Notes under the pieces: model-generated | The model's database searches: none | The model's input: the letters and a program-made list of their open reading frames with translations, nothing else | What the model was told of the DNA's origin: nothing | NCBI RefSeq assembly: GCF_050749805.1 | Contig: NZ_CP192738.1 | Coordinates: forward strand, 2,976,001 to 3,040,000 | Direction: 5' to 3' | Length of the DNA stretch: 64,000 nucleotides | Origin: Hahella sp018986435 | GTDB lineage: Bacteria > Pseudomonadota > Gammaproteobacteria > Pseudomonadales > Oleiphilaceae | Part shown: one piece after another, positions 33,147 to 42,767 of the stretch | Layout: the number at the start of each line of letters is the position of its first letter | How positions within the stretch are numbered: the stretch's first letter is position 1 | Position numbers and translations under genes: made by a program

Positions 33147-36029
33147 ATGAGCGATACACGCGAAACTCTGGCTGAACTGGAGCAGCGGGACGCTTTCATC
33201 GGTCGCCACATCGGCCCGGATGAAGCGGAAAAGACCGCCATGTTGAACGCGCTGGGCGTGGCCGACATGGAAACGCTGATCAGCAAAACCGTTCCTGAAA
33301 CCATCCGCATCCAGGAAGGTCTCGATCTCGACGGCCCTTGCACCGAAGCACAGGCGCTGGCGGAGCTGAAAGCCTTCGCTGAACGTAACAAAGTTTTCAA
33401 AACCTACATCGGCATGGGTTACTACAACACCCTGACGCCGACGGTCATCCTCCGTAACGTATTGGAAAACCCCGCCTGGTACACCGCTTATACTCCGTAT
33501 CAGCCGGAAATCTCCCAAGGCCGTCTGGAAGCGCTGTTGAACTTCCAAACCATGATCGGCGACCTCACCGGTATGGAAATGGCCAACGCTTCTCTATTGG
33601 ACGAAGGCACCGCGGCGGCGGAAGCCATGACCATGTGTCGTCGCGTCAACGCCAAGAACAAGAGCAATGTGTTCTTTGTTGCGGATGACTGTCTGCCGCA
33701 GACGATCGAAGTGGTTAAAGGCCGCGCTGAGCCTTTGGGCATTGAAGTGGTTGTCGGCGATCCGCAGAAAGACCTGCAAAACCATGATTACTTCGCTGTT
33801 CTGTTGCAATATCCGGGCGTCAACGGCGATGTCCGTGATTACCGCGAACTGATCAAAACCGCACACGCAGCCAATGCGTTGGCGATCATGGCGGCGGATA
33901 TTCTGTCTCTGACCCTGTTGACGCCTCCGGGCGAACTGGGTGCGGATATCGCTATCGGCAACAGCCAGCGTTTCGGCGTGCCCTTGTTCTTTGGCGGCCC
34001 GCACGCGGCTTACATCGCCACTAAAGACGAGTACAAGCGCTCTCTGCCAGGTCGTCTGGTAGGCGTTTCCGTAGACGCCAATGGCGATAAAGCCTACCGC
34101 CTGGCGCTGCAGACCCGCGAACAGCACATTCGTCGTCAGAACGCGACATCGAACATCTGTACCGCACAGGCGTTGCTGGCGATCACCGCCTCTATGTACG
34201 GCGCTTATCACGGTCCAGAAGGACTCAAGCGCATCGCCCGTCGCGTGCATCGCCTGACCGCCATCCTGACGGAAGGCCTGAAGCAGGCGGGACGCACCGT
34301 CAACACGGCGCATTTCTTTGACACTGTGTCCGTCGCCACTGGCGGCGATACAGACGCGGTCTACCAAGCCGCTCTGCAGCAGAAGATCAACCTGCGGCGC
34401 ATCGATGATAAAACCCTGGGCGTTTCACTGGACGAAACAACTACCCGCGAAGATGTCGCCGCACTTTTACATGTATTCGCCTCCGGCAAGCCGGTTGCGG
34501 ATGTCGCGACGCTGGACGCCTCCGCCAAGGATGCGATTCCCGCCGAGCTGCGCCGTCAAAGCGCATTCATGACGCACACCGTATTCAACCGTTACCATTC
34601 CGAAACGGAAATGCTGCGTTATCTGCGTCGTCTGTCGGACAAGGATCTGGCGCTCGACCGCACCATGATCCCGCTGGGTTCCTGCACCATGAAGCTGAAC
34701 GCCACCACGGAAATGACCCCGGTGAGCTGGGACGGCTTCTGCGCGATTCACCCCTTCGCGCCGCTGGATCAAACGGAAGGCTATCGCGCCCTGATCGCTG
34801 ATCTGGAGCGTATGCTCAGCGCCGCAACCGGTTACGCTGCGTTCTCTCTGCAGCCCAATGCGGGTTCACAGGGCGAATACGCGGGCCTGCTGGCGATTCG
34901 CGCTTATCATCAGAGCCGCGGAGAAGGCGATCGCGACGTCTGTCTGATCCCCAATTCCGCACACGGCACCAACCCTGCGTCCGCGCAGATGGTGGGCATG
35001 AAAGTCGTGGCGGTGAAGTGCGACGACAACGGCAACGTGGATCTGAACGATCTGCGTTTGAAAGCCGAGCAGCACAGCGCCAAACTGGCGGCGTTGATGG
35101 CGACCTATCCGTCCACACACGGCGTATTCGAAGAGGGCATCCGCGAAGTATGTTCCATCGTGCATCAGCACGGCGGTCAGGTATACATCGACGGAGCCAA
35201 CCTCAACGCGATGGTCGGCCTGTGTAAGCCCGGTCAGTTCGGCGGCGACGTATCGCACTTGAACCTGCACAAAACATTCTGTATCCCGCACGGCGGCGGA
35301 GGTCCTGGCGTTGGCCCGATTGGCGTCGCGGCGCATCTTGCTCCGTTCCTGCCTGGCCACAGCGCCATGGGCGAGACAGCGGACAAAGCGATTGCGCCTA
35401 TCTCCGCAGCGCCTTGGGGCAGCGCGGGCATTCTGCCTATTTCCTGGACTTATATCCGCATGATGGGCGGTGAAGGCCTGACCGAAGCGACCAAGTCGGC
35501 GATTCTGAACGCCAACTACATCGCCAAGCGTCTGGAGCCGCACTATCCCGTGCTGTATACCGGTTCGCAAGGTTTCGTGGCGCATGAGTGCATCATCGAC
35601 GTACGTCCGTTCAAAGACAGCTGCGGCGTGACCGTTGACGATATCGCCAAGCGTTTGATCGACTTCGGCTTCCACGCGCCAACCATGTCATTCCCAGTTC
35701 CAGGCACGCTGATGATTGAGCCGACCGAGAGTGAGTCTCTGGCGGAACTGGATCGCTTCTGCGACGCCATGATCGCTATCCGCGAGGAAATCCGCGCAAT
35801 TGAGAACGGCGAATACGACGTGGATCACAGCCCGTTGCACCACGCCCCGCACACAGCGGCGGACCTGGTGGGCGACTGGGATCGTCCATACAGCCGCGAG
35901 CGTGGCGTGTATCCGTTGAAGGCGCTGAAAGCGGACAAATACTGGAGCCCGGTAGGTCGTATCGACAACGTGTACGGCGACCGTAACCTGGTGTGCGCAT
36001 GTCCTCCGATGACTGAGTACGAGGACTAA
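33147..36029 (+). CDS. gcvP: Glycine dehydrogenase (decarboxylating), P protein
   Basis: A full-length 960-aa P protein of the single-chain type. It decarboxylates glycine with pyridoxal phosphate and passes the aminomethyl group to GcvH. The cofactor lysine is about residue 709 in LNLHKTFCIPHGGGGPG. N-terminal FIGRHIGPDEAEK is also typical. GGAGAG precedes the start, overlapping the end of gcvH. A strong hairpin follows the stop. The lipoamide dehydrogenase needed to close the cycle is not encoded in the window. Confidence 0.97.
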   Translation: MSDTRETLAELEQRDAFIGRHIGPDEAEKTAMLNALGVADMETLISKTVPETIRIQEGLDLDGPCTEAQALAELKAFAERNKVFKTYIGMGYYNTLTPTVILRNVLENPAWYTAYTPYQPEISQGRLEALLNFQTMIGDLTGMEMANASLLDEGTAAAEAMTMCRRVNAKNKSNVFFVADDCLPQTIEVVKGRAEPLGIEVVVGDPQKDLQNHDYFAVLLQYPGVNGDVRDYRELIKTAHAANALAIMAADILSLTLLTPPGELGADIAIGNSQRFGVPLFFGGPHAAYIATKDEYKRSLPGRLVGVSVDANGDKAYRLALQTREQHIRRQNATSNICTAQALLAITASMYGAYHGPEGLKRIARRVHRLTAILTEGLKQAGRTVNTAHFFDTVSVATGGDTDAVYQAALQQKINLRRIDDKTLGVSLDETTTREDVAALLHVFASGKPVADVATLDASAKDAIPAELRRQSAFMTHTVFNRYHSETEMLRYLRRLSDKDLALDRTMIPLGSCTMKLNATTEMTPVSWDGFCAIHPFAPLDQTEGYRALIADLERMLSAATGYAAFSLQPNAGSQGEYAGLLAIRAYHQSRGEGDRDVCLIPNSAHGTNPASAQMVGMKVVAVKCDDNGNVDLNDLRLKAEQHSAKLAALMATYPSTHGVFEEGIREVCSIVHQHGGQVYIDGANLNAMVGLCKPGQFGGDVSHLNLHKTFCIPHGGGGPGVGPIGVAAHLAPFLPGHSAMGETADKAIAPISAAPWGSAGILPISWTYIRMMGGEGLTEATKSAILNANYIAKRLEPHYPVLYTGSQGFVAHECIIDVRPFKDSCGVTVDDIAKRLIDFGFHAPTMSFPVPGTLMIEPTESESLAELDRFCDAMIAIREEIRAIENGEYDVDHSPLHHAPHTAADLVGDWDRPYSRERGVYPLKALKADKYWSPVGRIDNVYGDRNLVCACPPMTEYED

Positions 36030-36037
36030 GCAGTACT

Positions 36038-36059
36038 GCGGGGCGCACACGCGTCCCGC
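36038..36059 (+). other. Hairpin between gcvP and glyA
   Basis: GCGGGGCGC and GCGTCCCGC pair over 9 bases (one G-U) around the loop ACAC, between gcvP and glyA. No T run follows, so it may protect the upstream mRNA or cause a partial stop rather than end transcription. Confidence 0.6.
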
Positions 36060-36101
36060 TTCATCTGCGCAAAATAAGAATCTGAAAGAGGAACACGAGC
36101 C

Positions 36102-37382
36102 ATGTTTACCGAAGATATGCGGATCGCTGATTACGATCCCGAGCTGTCGGCGGCCATCAACGCGGAAAAGCGCCGTCAGGAAGAACACATTGAATTGATC
36201 GCCTCCGAAAACTACGTCAGCCCACGGGTGATGGAAGCGCAAGGCGGCGTCTTGACCAACAAATACGCGGAAGGCTATCCCGGCAAGCGTTACTATGGCG
36301 GCTGCGAGCACGTCGATGTCGCGGAGCAACTGGCCATCGACCGCGCCAAGCAACTGTTCGGCGCTGATTACGCCAACGTGCAACCCCATTCTGGATCACA
36401 GGCCAACGCTGGCGTGTATCTGGCCCTGGCCAAGCCTGGCGACACCATTCTGGGCATGAGTCTGGATCATGGCGGTCATTTGACTCACGGCGCCAAGCCC
36501 AACTTCTCCGGCAAAATTTTCAACGCCGTGCAGTACGGTCTGAACCCGGAAACCGGCGAAATCGACTACGATCAAGTTGAGCGTCTGGCGAAAGAACACA
36601 AGCCTAAACTGGTTATTGCTGGCTTTTCCGCCTACTCGCGAGTCGTGGACTGGCAGCGTTTCCGTGACATCGCGGACAGCGTTGGCGCGTATCTGATCGT
36701 TGATATGGCGCACGTCGCTGGTCTTGTCGCGGCGGGTCTGTATCCGAGCCCGGTGCAAATCGCCGACGTCACCACGACCACCACGCATAAAACCTTGCGC
36801 GGTCCTCGCGGCGGCCTGATTCTGGCGAAGTCCAACCCAGAGATTGAGAAAAAACTGCAATCTTTGATTTTCCCAGGTATTCAGGGCGGTCCTCTGATGC
36901 ACGTGATCGCCGCGAAGGCGGTAGCGTTCAAGGAAGCCCTGGAGCCTGCGTTCCGCGACTATCAACAGCAAGTCGTAAATAACGCCAGAGCCATGGCGGA
37001 CGCTGTAAAGGCGCGCGGCTACAAAGTCGTCAGCGGCGGCACGGACAACCACCTGTTCCTGATCGACCTGATCGATAAAGGCGTAACCGGTAAAGACGCC
37101 GACGCCGCATTGGGTCGGTCTTACATTACCGTCAACAAAAATACGGTGCCGAACGATCCACAGTCGCCATTCGTGACGTCCGGTCTGCGTATCGGTACGC
37201 CAGGCGTCACCACTCGCGGCTTCAAAGAGAAAGAAGTCGTGGAGCTGGCGAACTGGATTTGCGATGTGCTGGACAATATGGGCGATGAAAGCGTTGTAGA
37301 GAAAGTCCGCGAGAAGGTGCTGAGCATCTGTCGCGATTTCCCTGTCTACCGCGCCAACGCCAAATCCGGAGCCGCCCTATGA
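36102..37382 (+). CDS. glyA: Serine hydroxymethyltransferase
   Basis: A 426-aa pyridoxal-phosphate enzyme that interconverts serine and glycine using tetrahydrofolate. The cofactor lysine is Lys230 in TTTTHKTLRGPRGG; the start ELSAAINAEKRRQEEHIELIAS is given here only by its core EHIELIASENY. GAGGAA precedes the ATG. In this operon it combines with glycine cleavage to turn two glycines into serine, which SdaA can then deaminate. Confidence 0.97.
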   Translation: MFTEDMRIADYDPELSAAINAEKRRQEEHIELIASENYVSPRVMEAQGGVLTNKYAEGYPGKRYYGGCEHVDVAEQLAIDRAKQLFGADYANVQPHSGSQANAGVYLALAKPGDTILGMSLDHGGHLTHGAKPNFSGKIFNAVQYGLNPETGEIDYDQVERLAKEHKPKLVIAGFSAYSRVVDWQRFRDIADSVGAYLIVDMAHVAGLVAAGLYPSPVQIADVTTTTTHKTLRGPRGGLILAKSNPEIEKKLQSLIFPGIQGGPLMHVIAAKAVAFKEALEPAFRDYQQQVVNNARAMADAVKARGYKVVSGGTDNHLFLIDLIDKGVTGKDADAALGRSYITVNKNTVPNDPQSPFVTSGLRIGTPGVTTRGFKEKEVVELANWICDVLDNMGDESVVEKVREKVLSICRDFPVYRANAKSGAAL

Positions 37383-37456
37383 GGCGCTCCGGTCTCTCCG
37401 TCCGCTTAGCGGGCGGGTTTCTCAAAATTTCACAGCTCCGTTGCGAGTGATGATTT

Positions 37457-38836
37457 ATGGCTGTAAGCGTTTTTGATTTGCTCAAAATAGGCATTGGTCC
37501 TTCCAGCTCCCATACCGTGGGACCCATGAAGGCGGTGCGTCAATTCCTGCAGGGATTGCAGCGGGACAGCCTGCTGGAGCAGGTTATCACTATCAAGGCG
37601 GAATTATTTGGCTCTCTGGCCGCCACCGGTAAGGGGCACGGCTCCGATAAAGCGGTGATGCTGGGCTTGGAGGGAGAAACACCTGAAGACGTCGATACGG
37701 ATGACGTGGAAGCGAAGATCGAACGTATTCGCACCCGCCGCCGCATTCGTCTGTTGGGTCTGCACGAAGTCGACTTCGTGGAGAAAGAACATCTGCTGAT
37801 GAACAAGCGCGCGACCTTGCCTTATCACCCCAACGGCATGCGTTTTACGGCGTTTAATCATGGTGCGGTGGCTTTGCGTACGCGGACTTATTATTCCGTC
37901 GGCGGCGGCTTCGTTCTGGACGAGGACGCGGTGGGCGAAGACAAGATCGTCCCAGACACCACGCCGCTGCCATACGCTTTCCGCACGGCGGCGCAGTTGC
38001 TGGAGCACTGTCGCGCCACCGGTTACAGCATCAGCCGTATCATGATGGAGAACGAAAAGACCTGGCGCAGCGAAGAAGAAGTGCGCAAGGGGCTTCTGCG
38101 CATCTGGCAGGTAATGCAGGATTGCGTCGAGAACGGCTGCCGCAAAGAGGGCATTTTGCCTGGCGGTCTGAAAGTGAAGCGTCGCGCGGCGGAACTGCAT
38201 CGCGCGCTGTCCAGACGGCCTGAGTCCGCCATGAAGGACCCGCTCAACGTTCTCGACTGGGTGAATCTGTATGCGCTGGCGGTGAATGAAGAAAACGCCG
38301 CGGGCGGCAGAGTGGTGACGGCGCCGACCAACGGCGCGGCGGGCATCATTCCTGCGGTACTGCACTACTATGATCGGTTTGTGGGCGGCGCCAATGACGA
38401 TGGCGTCGTGCGTTTCCTGCTGACAGCGGCCGCTATTGGCGTGCTGTACAAAGAAGGCGCATCTATTTCCGGCGCCGAAGTCGGCTGTCAGGGCGAAGTG
38501 GGCGTGGCCTGCTCCATGGCGGCGGGCGCGTTGGCGGAAGTGCTCGGTGGAACGCCTCAGCAGGTGGAGAACGCCGCAGAGGTTGGTATGGAGCATAACC
38601 TTGGCCTGACCTGCGATCCTATTGGCGGACTGGTGCAGGTGCCCTGCATTGAGCGCAACGCCATGGGCTCGGTGAAAGCGATCAACGCCGCGCGTATCGC
38701 GCTGCGGGGAGATGGAAGTCACTTCGTTTCCCTGGACAAGGTCATCAAAACCATGAAAGCCACCGGCGCTGACATGAAGACCAAATACAAAGAGACCGCT
38801 CGCGGCGGTCTTGCGGTGAACGTAATCGAATGCTGA
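37457..38836 (+). CDS. sdaA: L-serine ammonia-lyase (iron-sulfur type)
   Basis: A 459-aa single-chain serine dehydratase with the beta domain (SVFDLLKIGIGPSSSHTVGP) fused to the alpha domain, which holds the 4Fe-4S cysteines (GCQGEVGVACSMAAG and later LTCDPIGGLVQVPC). It converts serine to pyruvate and ammonia. Placement between glyA and gcvT makes the operon a route from glycine through serine to central metabolism. The ribosome site before ATG is weak. A UUCG hairpin follows the stop. Confidence 0.96.
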   Translation: MAVSVFDLLKIGIGPSSSHTVGPMKAVRQFLQGLQRDSLLEQVITIKAELFGSLAATGKGHGSDKAVMLGLEGETPEDVDTDDVEAKIERIRTRRRIRLLGLHEVDFVEKEHLLMNKRATLPYHPNGMRFTAFNHGAVALRTRTYYSVGGGFVLDEDAVGEDKIVPDTTPLPYAFRTAAQLLEHCRATGYSISRIMMENEKTWRSEEEVRKGLLRIWQVMQDCVENGCRKEGILPGGLKVKRRAAELHRALSRRPESAMKDPLNVLDWVNLYALAVNEENAAGGRVVTAPTNGAAGIIPAVLHYYDRFVGGANDDGVVRFLLTAAAIGVLYKEGASISGAEVGCQGEVGVACSMAAGALAEVLGGTPQQVENAAEVGMEHNLGLTCDPIGGLVQVPCIERNAMGSVKAINAARIALRGDGSHFVSLDKVIKTMKATGADMKTKYKETARGGLAVNVIEC

Positions 38837-38839
38837 TGC

Positions 38840-38859
38840 GCCGGTCCTTCGGGACCGGC
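38840..38859 (+). other. UUCG-loop hairpin between sdaA and gcvT
   Basis: GCCGGTCC pairs with GGACCGGC around the very stable TTCG loop, just after the sdaA stop. It lacks a T run. It may attenuate or stabilise the transcript and set gcvT apart from the upstream genes. Confidence 0.65.
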
Positions 38860-38925
38860 TTCGGCGACCACAGAATTTCATGCGAACAACGGCGTCCCCG
38901 GTGACGCCTTTAGGGAGACGAAGCA

Positions 38926-40056
38926 ATGGCTGAAAGTCATAACAACGCCGAAATGGCGAAAACCCCGTTGTATGACCTGCACGTGGAGTGCGGGGCGAAG
39001 ATGGTTGAATTCGCAGGCTACGCCATGCCGGTGACATTCCCCGCAGGCATTATCAAAGAACATTTGCACACCCGCGCCAAGGCTGGACTGTTCGACGTCT
39101 CCCACATGGGGCAGGTGCGTCTGAAAGGCGCTGGCGCGGCGGAAGCGCTGGAAGCCCTGGTTCCCGGCGATATCGTCGGCCTGGAGAAGGGCGCGCAGCG
39201 CTACACGCTGTTCACCAATGACAAAGGCGGCATCCTGGACGACCTGATGGTCACCAATACTGGCGAAGACTTGTTCCTGGTGGTTAACGCCGCCTGTAAA
39301 GAACAGGATATCGCGCATCTGCGCAAGCACCTTGGCGACAAGGTGGAAATCGAAGTGCTGGAAGATCGCGCGCTGTTGGCGCTGCAAGGACCCACTGCGG
39401 CGGGCGTGATGGAAGAACTGGCTCCAGAATTGACCAAGCTGGTTTTCATGACTGGCGCCTGGGCGACTTTGGACGGCGCTGAGTGTTTCGTCACTCGATC
39501 CGGTTATACCGGCGAAGACGGCTACGAAATCTCCGTGCCTGCGGATCGTGCGGAAGCGCTGGCGCGTAAATTACTGGCGCACCCGGACGTCGAGGCTATT
39601 GGCCTGGGCGCGAGAGATTCTCTGCGTCTGGAAGCCGGCCTGTGTCTGTATGGCCATGATCTGGACACAGACACCAATCTGGTGGCGGCGAACCTGAAGT
39701 GGGTGCTGTCCAAGCCGCGTCGCGCCGATGGCGAACGCGCAGGCGGTTTCCCCGGCGCGGATGTGACCCTGAGCGAGTTTGCTGAAGGTTCTCCCCGCAA
39801 GCGCGTTGGTCTGGCTCCACAAGGCCGGGCGCCGGTGCGTGAAGGCGTTGAGATCGTCAACGGGGAAGGGCAAGTGGTTGGCGTCGTGACCAGCGGCGGC
39901 TACGGCCCCAGCGTTGAGAAGCCAGTGGCGATGGGCTACGTCAACACTGACTGCTCCGCCATGGGAACTGAGCTGAAAGCGATCGTGCGCGGTAAAGAAG
40001 TGCCGGTGACTGTCGTATCAGCGACCTTCGTTGAGCATCGCTACTACAGAGGCTGA
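38926..40056 (+). CDS. gcvT: Aminomethyltransferase, glycine cleavage T protein
   Basis: A 376-aa T protein that transfers the methylene unit to tetrahydrofolate and releases ammonia. Typical elements are FDVSHMGQVR, the middle YTLFTNDKGGILDDLMVTN (given by GGILDDLM) and SGYTGEDGYEI, with the C-terminal barrel. AGGGAGA precedes the start. It is the last gene of the operon, whereas gcvT usually comes first in enterobacteria. Its 3' end overlaps the convergent solute-binding gene by 13 bases. Confidence 0.97.
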   Translation: MAESHNNAEMAKTPLYDLHVECGAKMVEFAGYAMPVTFPAGIIKEHLHTRAKAGLFDVSHMGQVRLKGAGAAEALEALVPGDIVGLEKGAQRYTLFTNDKGGILDDLMVTNTGEDLFLVVNAACKEQDIAHLRKHLGDKVEIEVLEDRALLALQGPTAAGVMEELAPELTKLVFMTGAWATLDGAECFVTRSGYTGEDGYEISVPADRAEALARKLLAHPDVEAIGLGARDSLRLEAGLCLYGHDLDTDTNLVAANLKWVLSKPRRADGERAGGFPGADVTLSEFAEGSPRKRVGLAPQGRAPVREGVEIVNGEGQVVGVVTSGGYGPSVEKPVAMGYVNTDCSAMGTELKAIVRGKEVPVTVVSATFVEHRYYRG

Positions 40057-40925
40057 TTCGCCGCTGTAGGGCACGCAGGCGGGCAGGGAGTGGCGGTAGC
40101 TGCTTCCGCCCGCTTTGTTTGATCCGCTGTATTGCGCCTGTCCGTGTAACGGGCGAAGACCTGCTTATAATCCTCACTGCCTTTAATTTGCCTGACCCGC
40201 TGCGTCACCATGTCCCGTAATTCTGGACTGGCCTGCTTACTCAAACTGAGATAGATATCGTAGGGTGGTATCACCGCGTCCATATTGACGAAACGATAGC
40301 AGTCTGAAGGAGGTTCGCTCTCTTGCGCCAGGTTGTAGCGCAGACGAATTTCCATCTCCACGAATCCATCAACGCGCCCGGCGGCGGTCAAACGAAAGCC
40401 CTGCTCGTATTTCTCCACGCCTGTTAGCGTCAGCGCCCTGCGGGCTTCCATGCGGCGCAGTTCGGGATAGTTGAAATTGTCGAGGATGACCAGGGTCATG
40501 CCCAGTAAATCCGCCTCCCCGGCAATGCTTTTAGGGTGATCATTGCAGGTCAGCAACGCATGATTAACGGTAAATAAGGGCTCTTCCACAAAATCCCCTA
40601 CATCAGTCAGGGAATTCCAGACCTTGGCGTCGTAGGCCAGCCAGACCGTCTCCGTGTCCTCTCTGATAACGCGGTGCAGACGATTGACCGGGAGCGGCTT
40701 GGGAACGAGTTGTAAAGGCGTGTCTCGAAAGATGATTTCCACCAGGTCGGTGATCAGTCCGCCTTTGTTGACGCCTTCGGAGGCTATCTGAAAAGGGCTG
40801 GCCAGGTCTTCAACAATGTAGTAGGTGATCTCTTGCGGGGCGAGCTTGTCGGCATGGGAGTGCGAAGCGAAAGAGGCCAATGAGCAACTCAGAGACGCCA
40901 ACAAAACGAGCTTGGGTGCGAACAT
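40044..40925 (-). CDS. Periplasmic solute-binding protein (family 3-like)
   Basis: A 293-aa protein with a signal peptide (about 1-25, SHADK cleavage region). The mature part resembles the type 3 solute-binding fold (transporter substrate-binding, amino-acid type): ITYYIVEDLASPFQIA at the start, GLITDLVEIIF, and LGMTLVILDNFNYPE in the middle. No ABC permease is encoded near it, so it may serve a sensor or an unlinked system. The last 25 residues are Ala/Pro/Thr-rich and unusual. The gene is convergent and overlaps gcvT. Confidence 0.8.
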   Translation of the reverse strand: MFAPKLVLLASLSCSLASFASHSHADKLAPQEITYYIVEDLASPFQIASEGVNKGGLITDLVEIIFRDTPLQLVPKPLPVNRLHRVIREDTETVWLAYDAKVWNSLTDVGDFVEEPLFTVNHALLTCNDHPKSIAGEADLLGMTLVILDNFNYPELRRMEARRALTLTGVEKYEQGFRLTAAGRVDGFVEMEIRLRYNLAQESEPPSDCYRFVNMDAVIPPYDIYLSLSKQASPELRDMVTQRVRQIKGSEDYKQVFARYTDRRNTADQTKRAEAATATPCPPACPTAANQPL

Positions 40926-41321
40926 CTTGGGTACCGGCTACACGCTTTCAAGTATGCGGGATGGCAAGCATCGGCTCTGGTTGAAAACCTGGGCGTATCA
41001 GTGCGTTGCTTTCTATTAGAATTAGCATAGCCCACTTTAAAGGCAAGCGGAGGGCGATAATCCTGAAATAAAGGGCGCGACAGGCCTGTTACCGACCGAG
41101 CTTGTCGTTGCGAGGAGCGAATAGGTATTATTGGCCGACCCGGAGCGCGCGTCGCCCGCCCGCTCCGGGGTATTTTTTAGCGCAAGACAATGACAAACAG
41201 GGAGCCGTGGACGACGGACTCGCCTGATGACTGACACGAGCCAGAGGAACCGCTTTGAAATTACACGTCGCTGAATCTTATTCGTCGCAGGGGGCGTCGA
41301 ATAACGTCAGGGTAAGGTTGC
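40926..41321. other. Intergenic region with an orphan terminator
   Basis: No protein gene is supported. The region separates the solute-binding gene (minus) from the DUF2868 gene (plus). A strong plus-strand hairpin with a T run at 41138-41178 is not preceded by a plus-strand gene, so a small RNA between about 40980 and 41178 is possible. No convincing promoter pair was found. Confidence 0.45.
41138..41178 (+). terminator. Rho-independent terminator, no gene assigned
   Basis: ACCCGGAGCG pairs with CGCTCCGGGGT (one extra base) around a 13-base loop, followed by ATTTTTT on the plus strand. Confidence 0.7.
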
Positions 41322-42767
41322 ATGATGCCGGATAAGTTCAACGACCGGCTGCAGGCTGAAGCGATTCGGCATATTCAGGAAAACGAGGCGTATGCGGCGC
41401 TTGCGTTGCATGAGCCTGCGCATACCTCGGGTCAGGGGCTGGAGCAACATGTGTTGGACCGGGCCCGGCAAATGGGTGAAGGCGTTGCTTTAATCGCGCG
41501 CCTGCAAAAGACGGCGGAGGTGGCGAAAAAAGTCGCCTTTGCCGCAACGGCGCTGTTGTTTTGCCTGGGCGCACTGGCGGCCCGGCAGGCCTTTGACGGC
41601 GCACAGCAGGGCAGTGTGAATTTCTTCTGGCTGTTGCTGGCGCTGTTGGGCGTCAACACGCTGATGCTGGCGCTGTGGGCGGGCGGCATGGCGCTGGCGT
41701 CGCGCAAGGCTAAAACAGGCATGCTCGGCCAGACGCTGGAATGGGCGGTGGCCTACTGGATGAGCAAGCTGGGCGGCAAGAACAGCGCGGACGCCGCTGC
41801 GGCGCAGGCCTGGTTCGCGGTCATGAACGCCGGGGCGGTAGGTCGCTGGAATCTCAGCCGGCTGTCCCATGCGTTGTGGCTGTCCTATTTGCTGGGCGGA
41901 TCGACGATGATTCTGCTGATGCTGGCCGCTCGCCAGTATGACTTTATTTGGGAAACCACCATCCTGTCCGAATCCTCTTTCCAAACTCTGACTCAAGCCC
42001 TGGCGGCCTTGCCGCAATGGTTTGGCTTCTCTGCGCCGACGCCGGAGCAAATCGCCGCCAGTCGTATTGGCGGTTCGCCAGCTAACGCTGAGGCGGCGCG
42101 TCAGGCATGGTCTGGCTTATTGTTAGGCGGCATGTTGACCTATGGAATCATCCCGCGTCTTTTGTTGCTGGCGGCGTCCTGGGGCGCGTACGGACGTGCG
42201 CGCGCCGCTTTTCGCCTGAATCTGGCGCGTCCTTATTACGTTCGTTTGAAACAGAAGCTGATTCCGGCCACAAGGGTGCTGGGAGTAGTGGATGCGGACG
42301 AAGGCGATCGTCCTCAGGCGGACCCCGAGCCTCAACAGGCGCAGGAGGAAACCCCACCGACGCAGAGCTACTGGCTTGGGGTGGAATTGGACAGCGCCCA
42401 TATGGCTGCTGGAGATGGCGTTTCTGAGGCGTTTAATCTGGGCAATGTGTTAGATCGGGAAGGCCAGCATGCAGCGCTACAGCACGCCCTGGCGCTGAAA
42501 CAGACGCCGTTGGTGCTGGCGGTGTCACTGCAACGCTCGCCAGACCGCGGCTTGAAGCGGTTTCTGGCGCAATTGACCGAAGGGCGTAAATCGCTGACTT
42601 GGCTGGAGTTGTGCGAAACGGCGGGGTATTTCGATCAGGATCAGCAAGGGCGTGACATACGCATCTGCGACTGGCACCAATTGGCCGCGGAATGCGGAAT
42701 AGAGCCACAGCGGGTGGTGCACCGAGTGATCGGGACGTATTCCGAAGGGGAGATGAAGCATGGATAA
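41322..42767 (+). CDS. DUF2868 membrane protein
   Basis: A 481-aa inner-membrane protein of the DUF2868 family, with helices at about 70-90, 101-120, 184-203 and 265-288 and a cytosolic C-terminal domain. It overlaps the next gene, a DUF3482 GTPase, by 8 bases; these two families are regularly neighbours and presumably act together. The function of the pair is unknown. AAGG precedes the ATG. Confidence 0.87.
   Translation: MMPDKFNDRLQAEAIRHIQENEAYAALALHEPAHTSGQGLEQHVLDRARQMGEGVALIARLQKTAEVAKKVAFAATALLFCLGALAARQAFDGAQQGSVNFFWLLLALLGVNTLMLALWAGGMALASRKAKTGMLGQTLEWAVAYWMSKLGGKNSADAAAAQAWFAVMNAGAVGRWNLSRLSHALWLSYLLGGSTMILLMLAARQYDFIWETTILSESSFQTLTQALAALPQWFGFSAPTPEQIAASRIGGSPANAEAARQAWSGLLLGGMLTYGIIPRLLLLAASWGAYGRARAAFRLNLARPYYVRLKQKLIPATRVLGVVDADEGDRPQADPEPQQAQEETPPTQSYWLGVELDSAHMAAGDGVSEAFNLGNVLDREGQHAALQHALALKQTPLVLAVSLQRSPDRGLKRFLAQLTEGRKSLTWLELCETAGYFDQDQQGRDIRICDWHQLAAECGIEPQRVVHRVIGTYSEGEMKHG

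Noticed and set aside
37604..39037. 477-codon minus-strand frame under sdaA
   Set aside because: It is antisense to a well-identified enzyme gene and has no support of its own.
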